From NCBI RefSeq assembly GCF_000711695.1, contig NW_013546985.1:1-64000 (forward strand): a DNA stretch of 64,000 nucleotides, given 5' to 3'. Within the stretch, counting starts at the first letter, position 1, and the number at the start of each line of letters is the position of its first letter. The position numbers and the translations under genes were made by a program. The DNA comes from Tilletiaria anomala UBC 951 (lineage: Eukaryota; Basidiomycota; Exobasidiomycetes; Georgefischeriales; Tilletiariaceae). Positions 35,340 to 45,707 of the stretch are shown here, piece after piece. Under the pieces are notes generated by a model. The model ran no database searches and was not told where the DNA came from. It saw only the letters and a list, made by a program, of their open reading frames with translations.

Positions 35340-38300
35340 TTAGCACTCCTCCAGGATGCCCGCCCCCGCAGGTCGAGGATCCTCCGCATCGTTGGCGGAA
35401 GAGCTGCTGTCGCTATCGCTCTCTCTGTCCTCTCCATCGCCGCGACCGGCAAGCTGATCCTGATCCTGCCAGATCACGCTCCCACCCGCGCTGATTGAGC
35501 CGCGATCCGCGTAGCACGTATGCCCACCCGCAGCGGTGACGGCGGCACTGATTCTTCTGCTACTGCTGCTGCCGCTCAATCTCCGACCGCTGCGGATCGC
35601 ACCGACTTTGCAGCGTCCGGCGTCTCCGTGAGTTCCGGCTCTCCTCATGCGACGCCGATGCGGAGTCAGGTCCGCAGCGGTCAACGGCTCCTCCTCTTCC
35701 TCCCCCTCCTCCCCAGCAGCAGCAGCGAACCCAGCTTCCAAGCCCTCACCATCGTCCGTGCTGGCGCCAATCTCGATCGACAAGCCGAGGTTCGAGCGCG
35801 CGGCTCGTCTGCACGCCTGTTGTTTACCCGCTTTGCCGAAGGGCATGTTGCGCGATCCGATCTCCGCCGGGACGCAGTCCACGCCTGGGAGACCGTCCGT
35901 GCCAGGTGTCGAGGCGCTTGTACCTGGGTGGCTAGTCCGGTCTCTGGCATCGCCATTAGCATTCCTGTGACCGTGGCCGTGACCGTCGGCGGAAGAGGCC
36001 GCACCGCAGGAGTCTGTTTCCTGTTGCTCCTTGGACCGTCGCCGTCGAAGTTCTTTGAGCCGGTCTTTTGACGAAGCAGAGCGCTGCAAGGCAAAGAAGG
36101 AGAACTCCTCGCCGTCCGTGTCGGTCATTTGGCCCGTCGAGGGACCGCCGCCCGCCAAATTGGCATCAGCCGGCAGAGGTTCTCCACCCGATGTCGACAC
36201 TCCTCGGCCTCCGCCTCCTCGTGCAGCATTACCTCCAGCATCACCACCTGACCCGTTCACACGATCGCGCGCTTTCAACGCCGCGCGGCAAGCTTTGCGC
36301 CCTTGCTCGACGGCACGCTCTAGTCGCACACGGTTCTCGATCATGTGCTGGTCAGTAGAGGGGCGCATAATTGGTGAGATTCGCACTTCAAAGATCTACT
36401 TCCCCTCCAACTCACAAGCTTAGGAAAGGTGACAGACTGGCCGACGTGGATCATGCGCTTCAGCTCCTGCCGATCCGGGTCAGACAGAAGGCGCAACCAG
36501 TCCCACGCGCGCGTCTTGGGCCAGATGGTGACGGCTCCGCTGAACGCCTGGAGGAACGTAGAGCTCCAGTCCTGCCCGAGTAGCTTGGGCATCAAGTCCA
36601 AGTCCCTAATCACTTTGAAGTTCATCGACAGGTGCAGCTTGAGCACGTGCTCCGCTGCACTGAGGAAGAAACCGCCCCTCCATCCTTTGCCCTTGCGGTG
36701 CGCGACCGGTCGTCCTGGCATACCCTTGGGAGCAAAAAAGAAGAGGTGCACGTGTGGGTTGGCTTGAGAGACAATTGGATAATTGACATTGTAAAGCGAC
36801 TGCAGCTCTTGTAGCGGAATGTCCATGCGCAGTGAACCATCCTTAAATCGGTGTCCCCAGTTCCACGGGATTACTCGTCCTGATTTGGTCTTTTGCATCA
36901 GGCAGATCGGATTGAGCTGGTGACAGGCAAAGTCGGATGAATGCGTCGTCTTGCACATAACCCGGATACCATGCCAATGATTACTCACAATACCGGGAAC
37001 AGCAGCGGACGCGAGCAAGGCGCTCCAGATGACACAATCGGGACTTGTAACATAGTTGAGCAATTTGACGGGCGAATGGCGATCAGCCGGGATGACGCTG
37101 ATGTTGAGCACCTTGCCAGTGCGCTTGTACGCCTCCATGAAAGTGGTGCTGCCCATGGTGAAAAACTGCGCTTTTTGCGCAAAACTTTTCGCTTCGAACC
37201 GCGCACCAATGCGCCAGACGCGCGGGCCCCACGTCAGGATGGACTCTTCACAGGCGTTGATGCGGTCCGCCAGCTCGGGCACCATCAGAACTTTCAGCTC
37301 CGAGTCGTGCCGTGTGCACGTCAACGCGGCGATGAGGCCGCCGGCAGAGGTGCCGGATACGTATTTGGGCAGCAGGTTAGCATCCAGCAACGCGCGGACG
37401 ACTCCGCAGTGGTCTGTGCATTGGTTCAAGGAAACAGAAAAGGGGCAGATGCAGAGCCCGTTAGAGTCGGAGCTTGACTGCGACACTTCCATCTCAACTT
37501 ACAGTAGCCAAAACTTGCTCCGCCGCTGAGACAAAGGGCGCTGGTGCCAAGGTTCTTCTTAGCAGTGCGATAGAAAGCTCGCTTTGCTTCCAGCGAAAGC
37601 TGCGCGGAGAAGTGAAAGTCATTGTCAGCACCCCGGTCTAGGAAGATGGTACGTTGCGGGAGAACAGACCTTATCTGTTCTTTGAATGTACTCCAATCCC
37701 TTTTCGACCTCGTCGACATAATTTTCGATCAGGTGTTTAGTTCCCCAAAAGGTCTCGCTGTACAGCCTGAATCCTTCCACCCCAGCAAAGTTGTTGCGAA
37801 CGCACAGGTCGAGCACACCGATCAGCTTCTCCGCCTCTTCCTTCTGCCGAAACACACGCAAGGAATTGCAGACTTTCTTGACGAGAATCCAGTCATAGAG
37901 GCCGCTCGCGTCGCGTTCCTTCCACTTTTCGTACCCCGCGAACGAATCCATCTCCAGCGCCCAGTGCTTCCAGTCCCTCCACGTCTCAGCACGCCGCAGC
38001 TCCTTGCGCAACTCTCCCTTACGGCCGCGCCACGCGATCGCATACTCCACCAGGTTGACGACCTGCCGCGTCAGGACGTATAGGCTGAACTCCAGCGCGA
38101 TCGTTAGGAAAATGGCGAGCAGCAGGGGGAAACGCAGAAGCGTAAAGAGCAGACCCTCGCGCGAGCCGTTATCTATGCCATGCAGCTTAGGGTGCGAAGA
38201 GTGCTTGGCCGATTTGGATTTGCTCTGTGAGCGCGAGTGATGGTGGTGATGTTGATGATGATGGCTGTGACTGGGCGATGGCCCTCGTCGCTCGCGGATC

Positions 38301-39274
38301 GGCGCAAAGTCCGATGCGGCAGAAAGGAAGAGCTCGCTATTAGTCCTAGTGTTCCTGGTGTTTTTCTTTACTGATTTTGTGCTCAGCGCTGCTCCAGATG
38401 AGCTACTTCGCTGCGGTGTGGATGAAGGCGAGCCTGAAACAAAGCCGGATTGACTTGCAAAAATGCGCTCTCGAAGCGCGTGCCCCTTTTGCGCTAAGAC
38501 TTTTCCATTTTGTTCTGCATTCTGGTTGGACCTTCCGAGACGCATATTCTCTCCCTCGCAGATCACAGGCGCCTTGTCCCTCCATGCTCTCTTCACCTCC
38601 GTTTGCACGTCCTTTGCGTCCGCTTCTACGTCGGCGTCAGTCTGTGCGTCGACTTGTCCCTTGGCGGCAGAGTGTTCGACAATGACCACTTCTGACTCGG
38701 CAGTTTCGCTCATCCCGGCGTCATCACCCATCAGGGCTTCTGCAAAATCCTGGATTATTTCTGGCTCGTCGTACTGAGCGGTCAACAGCGGATCGAGCGG
38801 CTCGCCGGCCTGGTGCATGTTGTTCGAATATGTGTACACGCGTGGGTTGCTAAATTGCGGGATCGAAGCGAGGATGGAAGATGCTATAGGGTTCCGCTTG
38901 CGGGAACGGGCCGGCTTCAACGGAGAATCTGCATTATAGATGCTTCTTCGATCTTCGCCAGCTCGACGTCGACGGAAGAGTCGCAGCCAGACGGAACCAC
39001 GAGAACTTTGCGACTCGCCTTCGCGAGTCGGCTTAGGTACCCCCGCCGCGACATTCGACTCCGATTCCTTTCCTTCCCATTCACTCTTGCTCAGAGACGA
39101 TGGCTCGAGCACTCCAGACTCTTGCACATGGCCAGACTCCTGACCAGCTGCGACTGCGTCGGAGGAGGGTGGGAGTGAGGAGGAATTGGCAGCGGAGGAA
39201 GCGGCGGCATGCTGATCGCCCAGAACGAGACTCGGCAGCGAGAGTTTCAATCCGGCTGCGTTGGCACGCTTCAT
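35340..39274 (-). CDS. patatin-type triacylglycerol lipase, Tgl3/4/5 family
   Basis: A lipid-droplet lipase of the yeast Tgl4/Tgl5 type. Five exons (39274-37670, 37599-37503, 37413-36989, 36916-36416, 36347-35340) give 1211 residues. Residues 1-370 are low-complexity, Ser-rich and charged, with a His run at about 328-333. A hydrophobic segment (LRFPLLLAIFLTIALEFSLYV) precedes the DUF3336-like region WRDWKHWALEMD. The patatin core has the oxyanion GGASFGYYHCGVV, nucleophile Ser590 in GTSAG, and Asp735 in FKDGS. The C-terminal 340 residues are disordered, Gly/Ser/Asp-rich and acidic. The third intron (36988-36917) is 72 nt, a multiple of three, without a stop: retention would insert 24 residues between VPGI and LNPICL. 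Yeast Tgl4 (910 aa) and Tgl5 are shorter. Confidence 0.92.
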
Positions 39275-41068
39275 CGTAGCATTGGTGATGCTTGGTAGGT
39301 AAGAATACCATCTAGGACCACCTGTCAGGTCTTTAAAAAATCACAGTTGCCCCGAGATGGGAGTACCATGGACGGCTTGTTGCAGCTGATGTTGACCGAT
39401 CGTTTGTCGTTTTGCGTCATAGGTGTCGTGTCCCTCTCTAACCTGCCAAAGGGGCTATAACCCTAACCTCAAACACATACCGGGCATTCGGTGCAAGCTG
39501 CATGCCGAAACACCGCACCAACTAGGATGCTATTATAGGGTTGGCTGTGTCGTTCTTTCCGCCAGTGATCCGTTCCTGTCGATGACTTAAACAGGATCCG
39601 AGCTGGCGCCGAAACGGCAGCGAAGTCAGCCTTGTAGACACTCTTTTTCTGGTGCGCTTGCCAACAATTGCCAGCTTGTGCGGCCGAAAGTCCCGTATTA
39701 CGTAAGTGGCTTTGGTCTTGACGAAATCTACTCCCTTGAGATGAGGCAAGAGGCTGTAGATGTGATAAATTGGATTGATTCATAAAAAAGAAAGGAGCGC
39801 GCTAACAAAGGTTCCCACAATCGACGCTAAAGCCGCGGCCAATTCACGCAAAGATATGGCAAGTTTTGATGGAATGATGTCATGGTGAATAATCAAGGAA
39901 GGTGCTGTGACGAAGTACTGGACAGCAGGATTCAGGGCAGGACGAAAGTTTAGAGTTTGAAGATGGCGATGACGATGACAATTGCCTGCATTGGCACGAT
40001 TGTGCTGCACAGCTGGCGAGGGCGCGAGGCAAACCAGTGAGCGGCGAGGGGTGGCGACTCGCTCGACCCGTTGACACTTGCCGACCCTTCTGGCTGCCGA
40101 CAATCTGTCTTCTCTTCGGATGAGTTAGCTGCAAGCGACTGTCTTGCACTGACTACCGCCTGCTGCCGTGCTTGATTCTTGTGCTGACTCTTGGCGCCGT
40201 CAAAAAGATCACCTCTCCGTGATTGCAGGCATTTGCTTCAGCATTTGTCGATGTTGAAGTTCACCAGTTCGTCCCGATCGCCCGAATGTTTATTTTCCCG
40301 CTTTAGGGGTCCCCAGGCTCAGAAGGCCACAGCTGAGTTTGCATATGTCGGAAGGTGTGGGGGTTGGACAAGGAGGTCCTGGATGAGACTGGCACTTGAG
40401 ATGTCTCCAACGGCTTTCGGTCTAGCTCAGTCATGTCTCACAAGGGAGAAGGCTACGACAAAACTTTCCAAACGAATGCTCCAACAGGGAACAGGGTCCA
40501 AGCGGACAAGGAACCAATGATGGGTATAATTTTGACCACATACATGACTTCTGTGGGCCGCCCGTGCCGCGGCACCTGCAATTGTGCTCGCAGGCAGGCA
40601 CAGATACAGCTCTTGCAATCCCTGGAAAGCCCGTGGAAGCTTGCGGTCGACCGACGTGCAAATACCTCCAAAGTCGCCTCCAAGACAGACGAAGAAGATG
40701 GGAGGGGCCTGGGAACCTAGGCCAGACTGGGACAGGCTGCCAGAGTGCCAGGGCTCTCAAGTGATTGACTTTCGGCCAGTAGTGGCCAATGACGACATGT
40801 ATCCCATTGCCGAACCTCCTAGGTGTACAGACATACGATCGATGAATACCTGGAGGAATAACGAGTTGGAAGAACAATTGCATATATATCCTCTTCTCCA
40901 TCTCATTCTCCTCTCCCCCTAATCCTCGTCTTCCCTCCAGCTTTGCCTCCCCCCCTTTTTTTTCTGCTATTCCCCTTATAAATGCCCACATCCTGTCACA
41001 ACGAGGTAATTCCTTCACCACCGCGCAGGCACCCTAAGTCCCCCTCTTTTATAAGCCTCTGACTCACC
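39275..41068. promoter_or_regulatory. divergent promoter region, lipase/sugar transporter
   Basis: 1.8 kb. The sugar-transporter side has a long pyrimidine-rich tract at about 40893-40975, with C-runs of the sort bound by Mig1/CreA repressors. A TATAAA at about 40977-40982 lies roughly 90 bp before the ATG at 41069. On the minus strand, frames at 39469-40103 (about 100 codons each) could hide a small spliced gene, but nothing is recognised. A 196-codon minus frame at 40431-41021 crosses the promoter and looks like chance. Confidence 0.5.
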
Positions 41069-42897
41069 ATGGGTGGTGCAGTTGCGCCTACCACCTCGAC
41101 AAGCGAGCCTATCTTCCAGCGTAAGAACCTGCGGCCAGCATTCTTGTGCTCCATCGCGGTGCTCGGCGCTGTACTCTACGGCTACGATGGAACCTGTGAG
41201 TGGAGGCAAACCGTGTACAAATAGCCAGACAACAGCACCATGCTGACCAGTGTTCTCGTCACCCGCTGCGTCTTTTAGACTTTACCGGGATCCTGGGCCA
41301 GTCTGGTTTCAACCGTGACTTTGCACAAGATGGTAAAACGGAGCTGTCCCCGAGCATGACCTCGCTGCTCACCTCACTGGTACAAGCAGGTGAGGTGGTC
41401 GGGTGCATTCTTGCTGCCTTTATCGGCGACTGGGCCGGACGAAAAGGTGTCTTCTTCGCCGCCGCGACAGGTGTCGGTATCGGTGCCATCTTTCAAATCG
41501 CCACCACGTCCTCCATCGGCGTTTTCGCGACTGGTCGAGCCATCTTGGGTGTCGGCATTGGACTCGTCGCGAACGGCACGCCGCTCTATTTGAGCGAAAT
41601 CGCCCCCACTAGCATCCGTTCTATCGCAGTCTCATGCTGGCAGCTGCTGCTCGCCATAGGGCAGGTCATCGGCGCGGCGGTTAACCAGGGTACTAAGGAC
41701 ATCGACTCCACAGCCGCATACCGCATCCCGATCGGCTTGAACCTTCTCATCGTCCTGCTCATCTTCCTTGGCCTGCTGGTCCTGCCCGAGTCCCCACGCT
41801 GGCTCATTTACAAGGGCCGAGAGGATGCAGCGCTGAAGAGCTTGCGGCGGATCAATAAGGGTGCACCTGATGTCGCGGAGATTGTTCAGCGCGAGTTTGC
41901 GCTCTTCAAGCAGGCCAAAGAGGACGAGGAGGCGCTCAACAGTGATGGCGAAAACGGATGGAAGACCATGTTCAAGGGCGTAGAGCTGCGCAAGTTCCTC
42001 TGCACCTTTGGTATACTTGTGTGCCAGCAGATTGGAGGGGTTCAATGTGAGAGCTGCAACTGAAAATGACTGAAGCGCTCGCAGTCGACAATGAGCTGAG
42101 ACAGGTTTCCATAACTTGCAGTTATCTTCTCGTACACGACGACGTTCCTGCAGGCAATTAACATTGAGGATCCTTTTCTCATCACAATCATCGTCGATAT
42201 CATCGAGGTGGTTGGTGTGATCTGCTCGTTCTTTATCGTCAATCGTCTCGGCCGCCGCACGCTGCTGCTGTGGACCTCAGTGCCGATGTTCATCAGCCTC
42301 TTTGTCTGCGGTGGCATCGGGACGATTACGAGCGGCGAGCGCACCGTCAACGAGTCGAGAACGATTGCCGCGATGATCTGCGTCTATGTCTTCTTCTTCA
42401 ACGTCGCCTGGGGGCCCCTCGCGTGGGTCGTCGCGTCCGAGCTCAGCACGGGCAAGAACAAGAGCAAGCACCTCGGTGTCGGCACCGCTGGCTTCTTCGT
42501 TATCGCATGGGCGGTGACGTTCACGCTGCCCTACCTCTTCTACAGCGCTGGGCTCAACGCACAGATCGGCTGGATCTATGGTGTCGGCACGCTATTTGCG
42601 ATGGCGTTCGTCTACTTTTGCATTCCTGAGACAAGGGGCAGGTCCCTGGAAGAGATTTCGGAGATGATGGACGCACGTGTGCCGACCCGCCAGTGGGCCA
42701 GCTATATCGCATCGCATTCCGTCAGCAATAGCGTGGTGCAGCACAGCAGTCGGGACAGCAGCAGTGGCGGCAGCGAGGATGAGGAGTCAGCGCCAGAGAA
42801 AAAGGGCGCAAAGAGGGACATAGAGCCGCTTTCTGCGGGCAGCAATGCGGCCCACGACGGGACGGACGGCACACGCACAGAGCTACGAGATGCTTGA
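41069..42897 (+). CDS. MFS sugar transporter
   Basis: A 12-helix sugar/H+ symporter-type permease; the sugar cannot be told. Exons 41069-41195, 41279-42046 and 42122-42897 give 556 residues. Family marks are GYDGTYFTGILGQ (across junction 1), GDWAGRKG after helix 2, GRAILGVGIGLVANGTPLYL, PESPRWLIYKGRE at the end of the first half, GGVQFIFSYTTTF (across junction 2), and PETRGRSLEEI after the last helix. The last 70 residues are a Ser/Asp/Glu-rich cytosolic tail. Both introns fall in phase 1 within membrane-segment regions. C-rich tracts upstream suggest glucose control, an inference only. Confidence 0.95.
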
Positions 42898-43702
42898 GGA
42901 TCCAGTCTCTATCTCCTTTGGCGCGCAATATAGAACGTGCACGCTTGCATCGACTCGTGCTTGTGTATGTATCTGTATCCTATTTCTCCCTTGCAATCCT
43001 TCGTACCTCGATAAAAGCACGCTGCCGAGACAAGAAGCGACCGAGTAGCCTGGAAAGCGCGTCGCAGTCAATTTCATGGTCGTCAATCAAGGCTTCGGGC
43101 CGGGTAAAAACACAGGGCGGCGCATGCGATCGAATTTGTCCACGGCATGTTGGACAAGTTGTCGGTGGCACCACGCTATCGACATGCCTTCCTCAGGATG
43201 TAATCGAATCGAGGTCAACTAAGTATTGAATGGACATCGTTAGCTCAGACAACTGCGGATTGGATTGCGGCGACTGTTTCAACAGCATATCTGCTCTGCC
43301 AGTGCGTCAAAACGAAGAAGGGCATGATACAGAGGGCCGGGTCATGGGTGAGACTAGATAATTGTGTGTCATGTTGATCACAAGTAGAAGCAGTGGAAGC
43401 AGTTACGGTGATATGTGGAATTAGGAAGTGGTCGGTGGAGCCAAGGCCGGATCGCGGTGTGCTGCGTGGGGATGTCAGAAGGGGATGCTTTTCGGTGCAA
43501 CCAACCGAGTGCCAGCTTCTTAATCTCATCACTTTTGCGGCGTTGCCCCCCCCTTTCAAACGACGATTTCTTCCTTTTCTCTCAGCCGGCGTGTTCAATC
43601 CAGCTCGACCATCCCATTCACTGTCCACAGCATATTGGTCGGCGCAGTGAAGGCTTATCTCATCAGCGGTTCTTCTCCAAGAGTACACATAGTGCCGCCG
43701 AG
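42898..43702. other. intergenic, sugar transporter to uL23m
   Basis: 3' region of the sugar transporter and promoter of uL23m. The uL23m frame stays open back to 43415, but no ATG with a plausible targeting signal precedes 43703. No other gene seen. Confidence 0.45.
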
Positions 43703-45649
43703 ATGGCTTCCTGTGGCAGAGCTATTGCCCGCTCGATCGGCGCAGCTCGAAGGCCACCCGGAAGCTTCCGGTCCTTAGTCACTGACTTTGATGGTGCGGA
43801 CATCTTCGCGACCAGCAACAAAGCAAATGCGAGCATTTCCCGCAAGCCTGTCGCTAGAAACTTCGTATCATCATCTTCGCAGCGGACTCCAGATGCCACC
43901 ACAATGGTGACGACGCCGAGTCCTGCAGCGCCTGCACCCCAGCCAGCGCTAGCATCAACGTCTGCGCCGTCGCCAGACAACTCTAGCCGAGTCGTCACCA
44001 AAGATGAACTGAGCAAAGCTCGTCTTCTGATGCGATGGTCCTGGTTTCCAAAAGCTTCGCAGCAATTCGCAGTGCTGCGAACAATCGTCAAGGGAGCAGA
44101 TCCTTCATCGACCATCTTGCTACCACAGAGCCCTCCTGCCTGGCTGGGTGCAACATTCGCCAGCGCCAAGCACTTTCGCACCGCCCGCTCGCGACTCTGG
44201 GAGCCTACGGCAGAGGAGCTGGCGGCATTTCTCAACAAGCAACCCGGAGAAGTCGACTACGCCAGATGGATTGACAATCAGCTCACGCGGCCAGCCTTTG
44301 CCGACCAAGGCGAAATAGCCGCAGGTGAAGGCGGCTTGCCAACTCGCGAGACCAAGCTTGACTTTATCCTCAAGCCTGTGTGGCAGAGCATGACGGAGGA
44401 GCAACAGAGGCAAGCTCTTACCCGCGTCAAATTCGAATGCGCTCGAAGACTCGGATGGCGCACGGGCTACAGCGCTGGCTTTCCTGTCCCTCAAACCGAT
44501 GTTGCCGATATTGAGCTAGCTGTCATCGCAAATCAAATCCAAGAGACGGAGCAACATTTGGCCAAGTCTGTGCGCACTGCTGCAGATGCAGCCTCCGATT
44601 CCGAGGGAGCTCCCACGGTACCAGCTCTATCACCACGGCAAGAGGGCCACGCGGCCAAAGAGGAGGCTGAGTACCGTGCAGCACTAATGCAACGTAAAGC
44701 GGCATTGTTGAAGCGGCAAGCACGCTTGCAAAATCTAAAGACCCTTGCTGAGGATCGATCTGCACGGCTAGCCGCCATGGTCCCAGGCGCGCAGATCACA
44801 GACGAGACAACCGCAGCGATCAACAACACTTGGGCGCAGCTATTGCAGCAAGAAAATTCACTTGCGTGGGACGACTGGTGTGCCCTTTCGCACGCCGAGC
44901 GCGAGGCGGAATTCAAAGCCGCGTGGAAGTTGCGCGAGCGCAGTCACGTGTACATTGACGACTCTCCCTCCAGCTCAATACTTAATGGGCCTTTGCCGCG
45001 CTGGTACACCAAGCCACAGCGCGCCGGCCAGCTGCAGTTCCTACCCAATCTAACCATACGGCTCGTCAAGAACTACACGCCGACAGGAGAGCCGTACGAC
45101 GCATTCAAAGCGACTTTCCGCGTGCCACTGAACATGCACAAGCACATGTTGCGCAGCTACCTCCTCGCCATCTACGGCCTGCGCACCACCTGGGCGCGCT
45201 CGTCTATCTACCGCTCGGCGATTACGCGTAATCCGCGCCGCGGCATGCGCAAGGAGCGCGGATCCAGCAAGACATATAAGAAAGTCGAGCTGGGCCTCGT
45301 CGAGCCATTCATCTGGCCTGAGCCCGAGCTAACGTTCAAGACGGAGCGGCTGATGAGCGAGGACATGGAGTTCGAGCGGCAACGGATGCACATAAAGATG
45401 ACCAAGGCAAAGAGGTGGCGCGCAAAGAGACCCAGCGACCCCATCAGCGTCACCCAGCCTGATGGCACACGACACACCGTCAAGCCGCAGGTCATCGCGC
45501 GCGCTAAGGGCATTCCAACCGCCAGGCACTCGAGGATCCTTGCGTTGCTGAGGAACAAGAAGATCGACAGGGAGAACATCATCGCAGAGAAACTCGAGAG
45601 CTTGAAGAGCGCCGCAGCGTCTAGCTCTTCCGAAACGAGTGTAGTCTAA
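43703..45649 (+). CDS. mitochondrial large-subunit ribosomal protein uL23m, extended
   Basis: The C-terminal third matches mitochondrial L23 (yeast Mrp20): FLPNLTIRLVKNYTP, FKATFRVPLNMHKHMLRSYLLAIYGLRTTWAR, then KVELGLVEPFIWPEP. A single exon of 648 residues, more than twice the usual length of the family. Residues 1-30 are basic and Ala/Ser-rich (MASCGRAIARSIGAARR), a good presequence. Residues about 95-390 form an extension with alpha-helical, charged character (RQARLQNLKTLAEDRSARLAAM) that I do not recognise. It may be a lineage-specific ribosome extension or a fused second domain. The start at 43703 (GAGATGG) is chosen because it begins the presequence-like stretch. The stop lies 58 bp from that of the convergent Yrb2-like gene. 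Confidence 0.88.
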   Translation: MASCGRAIARSIGAARRPPGSFRSLVTDFDGADIFATSNKANASISRKPVARNFVSSSSQRTPDATTMVTTPSPAAPAPQPALASTSAPSPDNSSRVVTKDELSKARLLMRWSWFPKASQQFAVLRTIVKGADPSSTILLPQSPPAWLGATFASAKHFRTARSRLWEPTAEELAAFLNKQPGEVDYARWIDNQLTRPAFADQGEIAAGEGGLPTRETKLDFILKPVWQSMTEEQQRQALTRVKFECARRLGWRTGYSAGFPVPQTDVADIELAVIANQIQETEQHLAKSVRTAADAASDSEGAPTVPALSPRQEGHAAKEEAEYRAALMQRKAALLKRQARLQNLKTLAEDRSARLAAMVPGAQITDETTAAINNTWAQLLQQENSLAWDDWCALSHAEREAEFKAAWKLRERSHVYIDDSPSSSILNGPLPRWYTKPQRAGQLQFLPNLTIRLVKNYTPTGEPYDAFKATFRVPLNMHKHMLRSYLLAIYGLRTTWARSSIYRSAITRNPRRGMRKERGSSKTYKKVELGLVEPFIWPEPELTFKTERLMSEDMEFERQRMHIKMTKAKRWRAKRPSDPISVTQPDGTRHTVKPQVIARAKGIPTARHSRILALLRNKKIDRENIIAEKLESLKSAAASSSSETSVV

Positions 45650-45707
45650 CATGCAGTTCAATTCTAGTCTCATGTAGAGGCATGGCAGGCTGTGTGCCAG
45701 CTTTGTT

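Noticed and set aside
40431-41021. 196-codon minus-strand ORF
   Set aside because: Crosses the TATA and pyrimidine tract of the sugar-transporter promoter; composition unlike a protein.
43415-43702. Upstream extension of the uL23m frame
   Set aside because: Open but lacks protein character, and the presequence starts at 43703.
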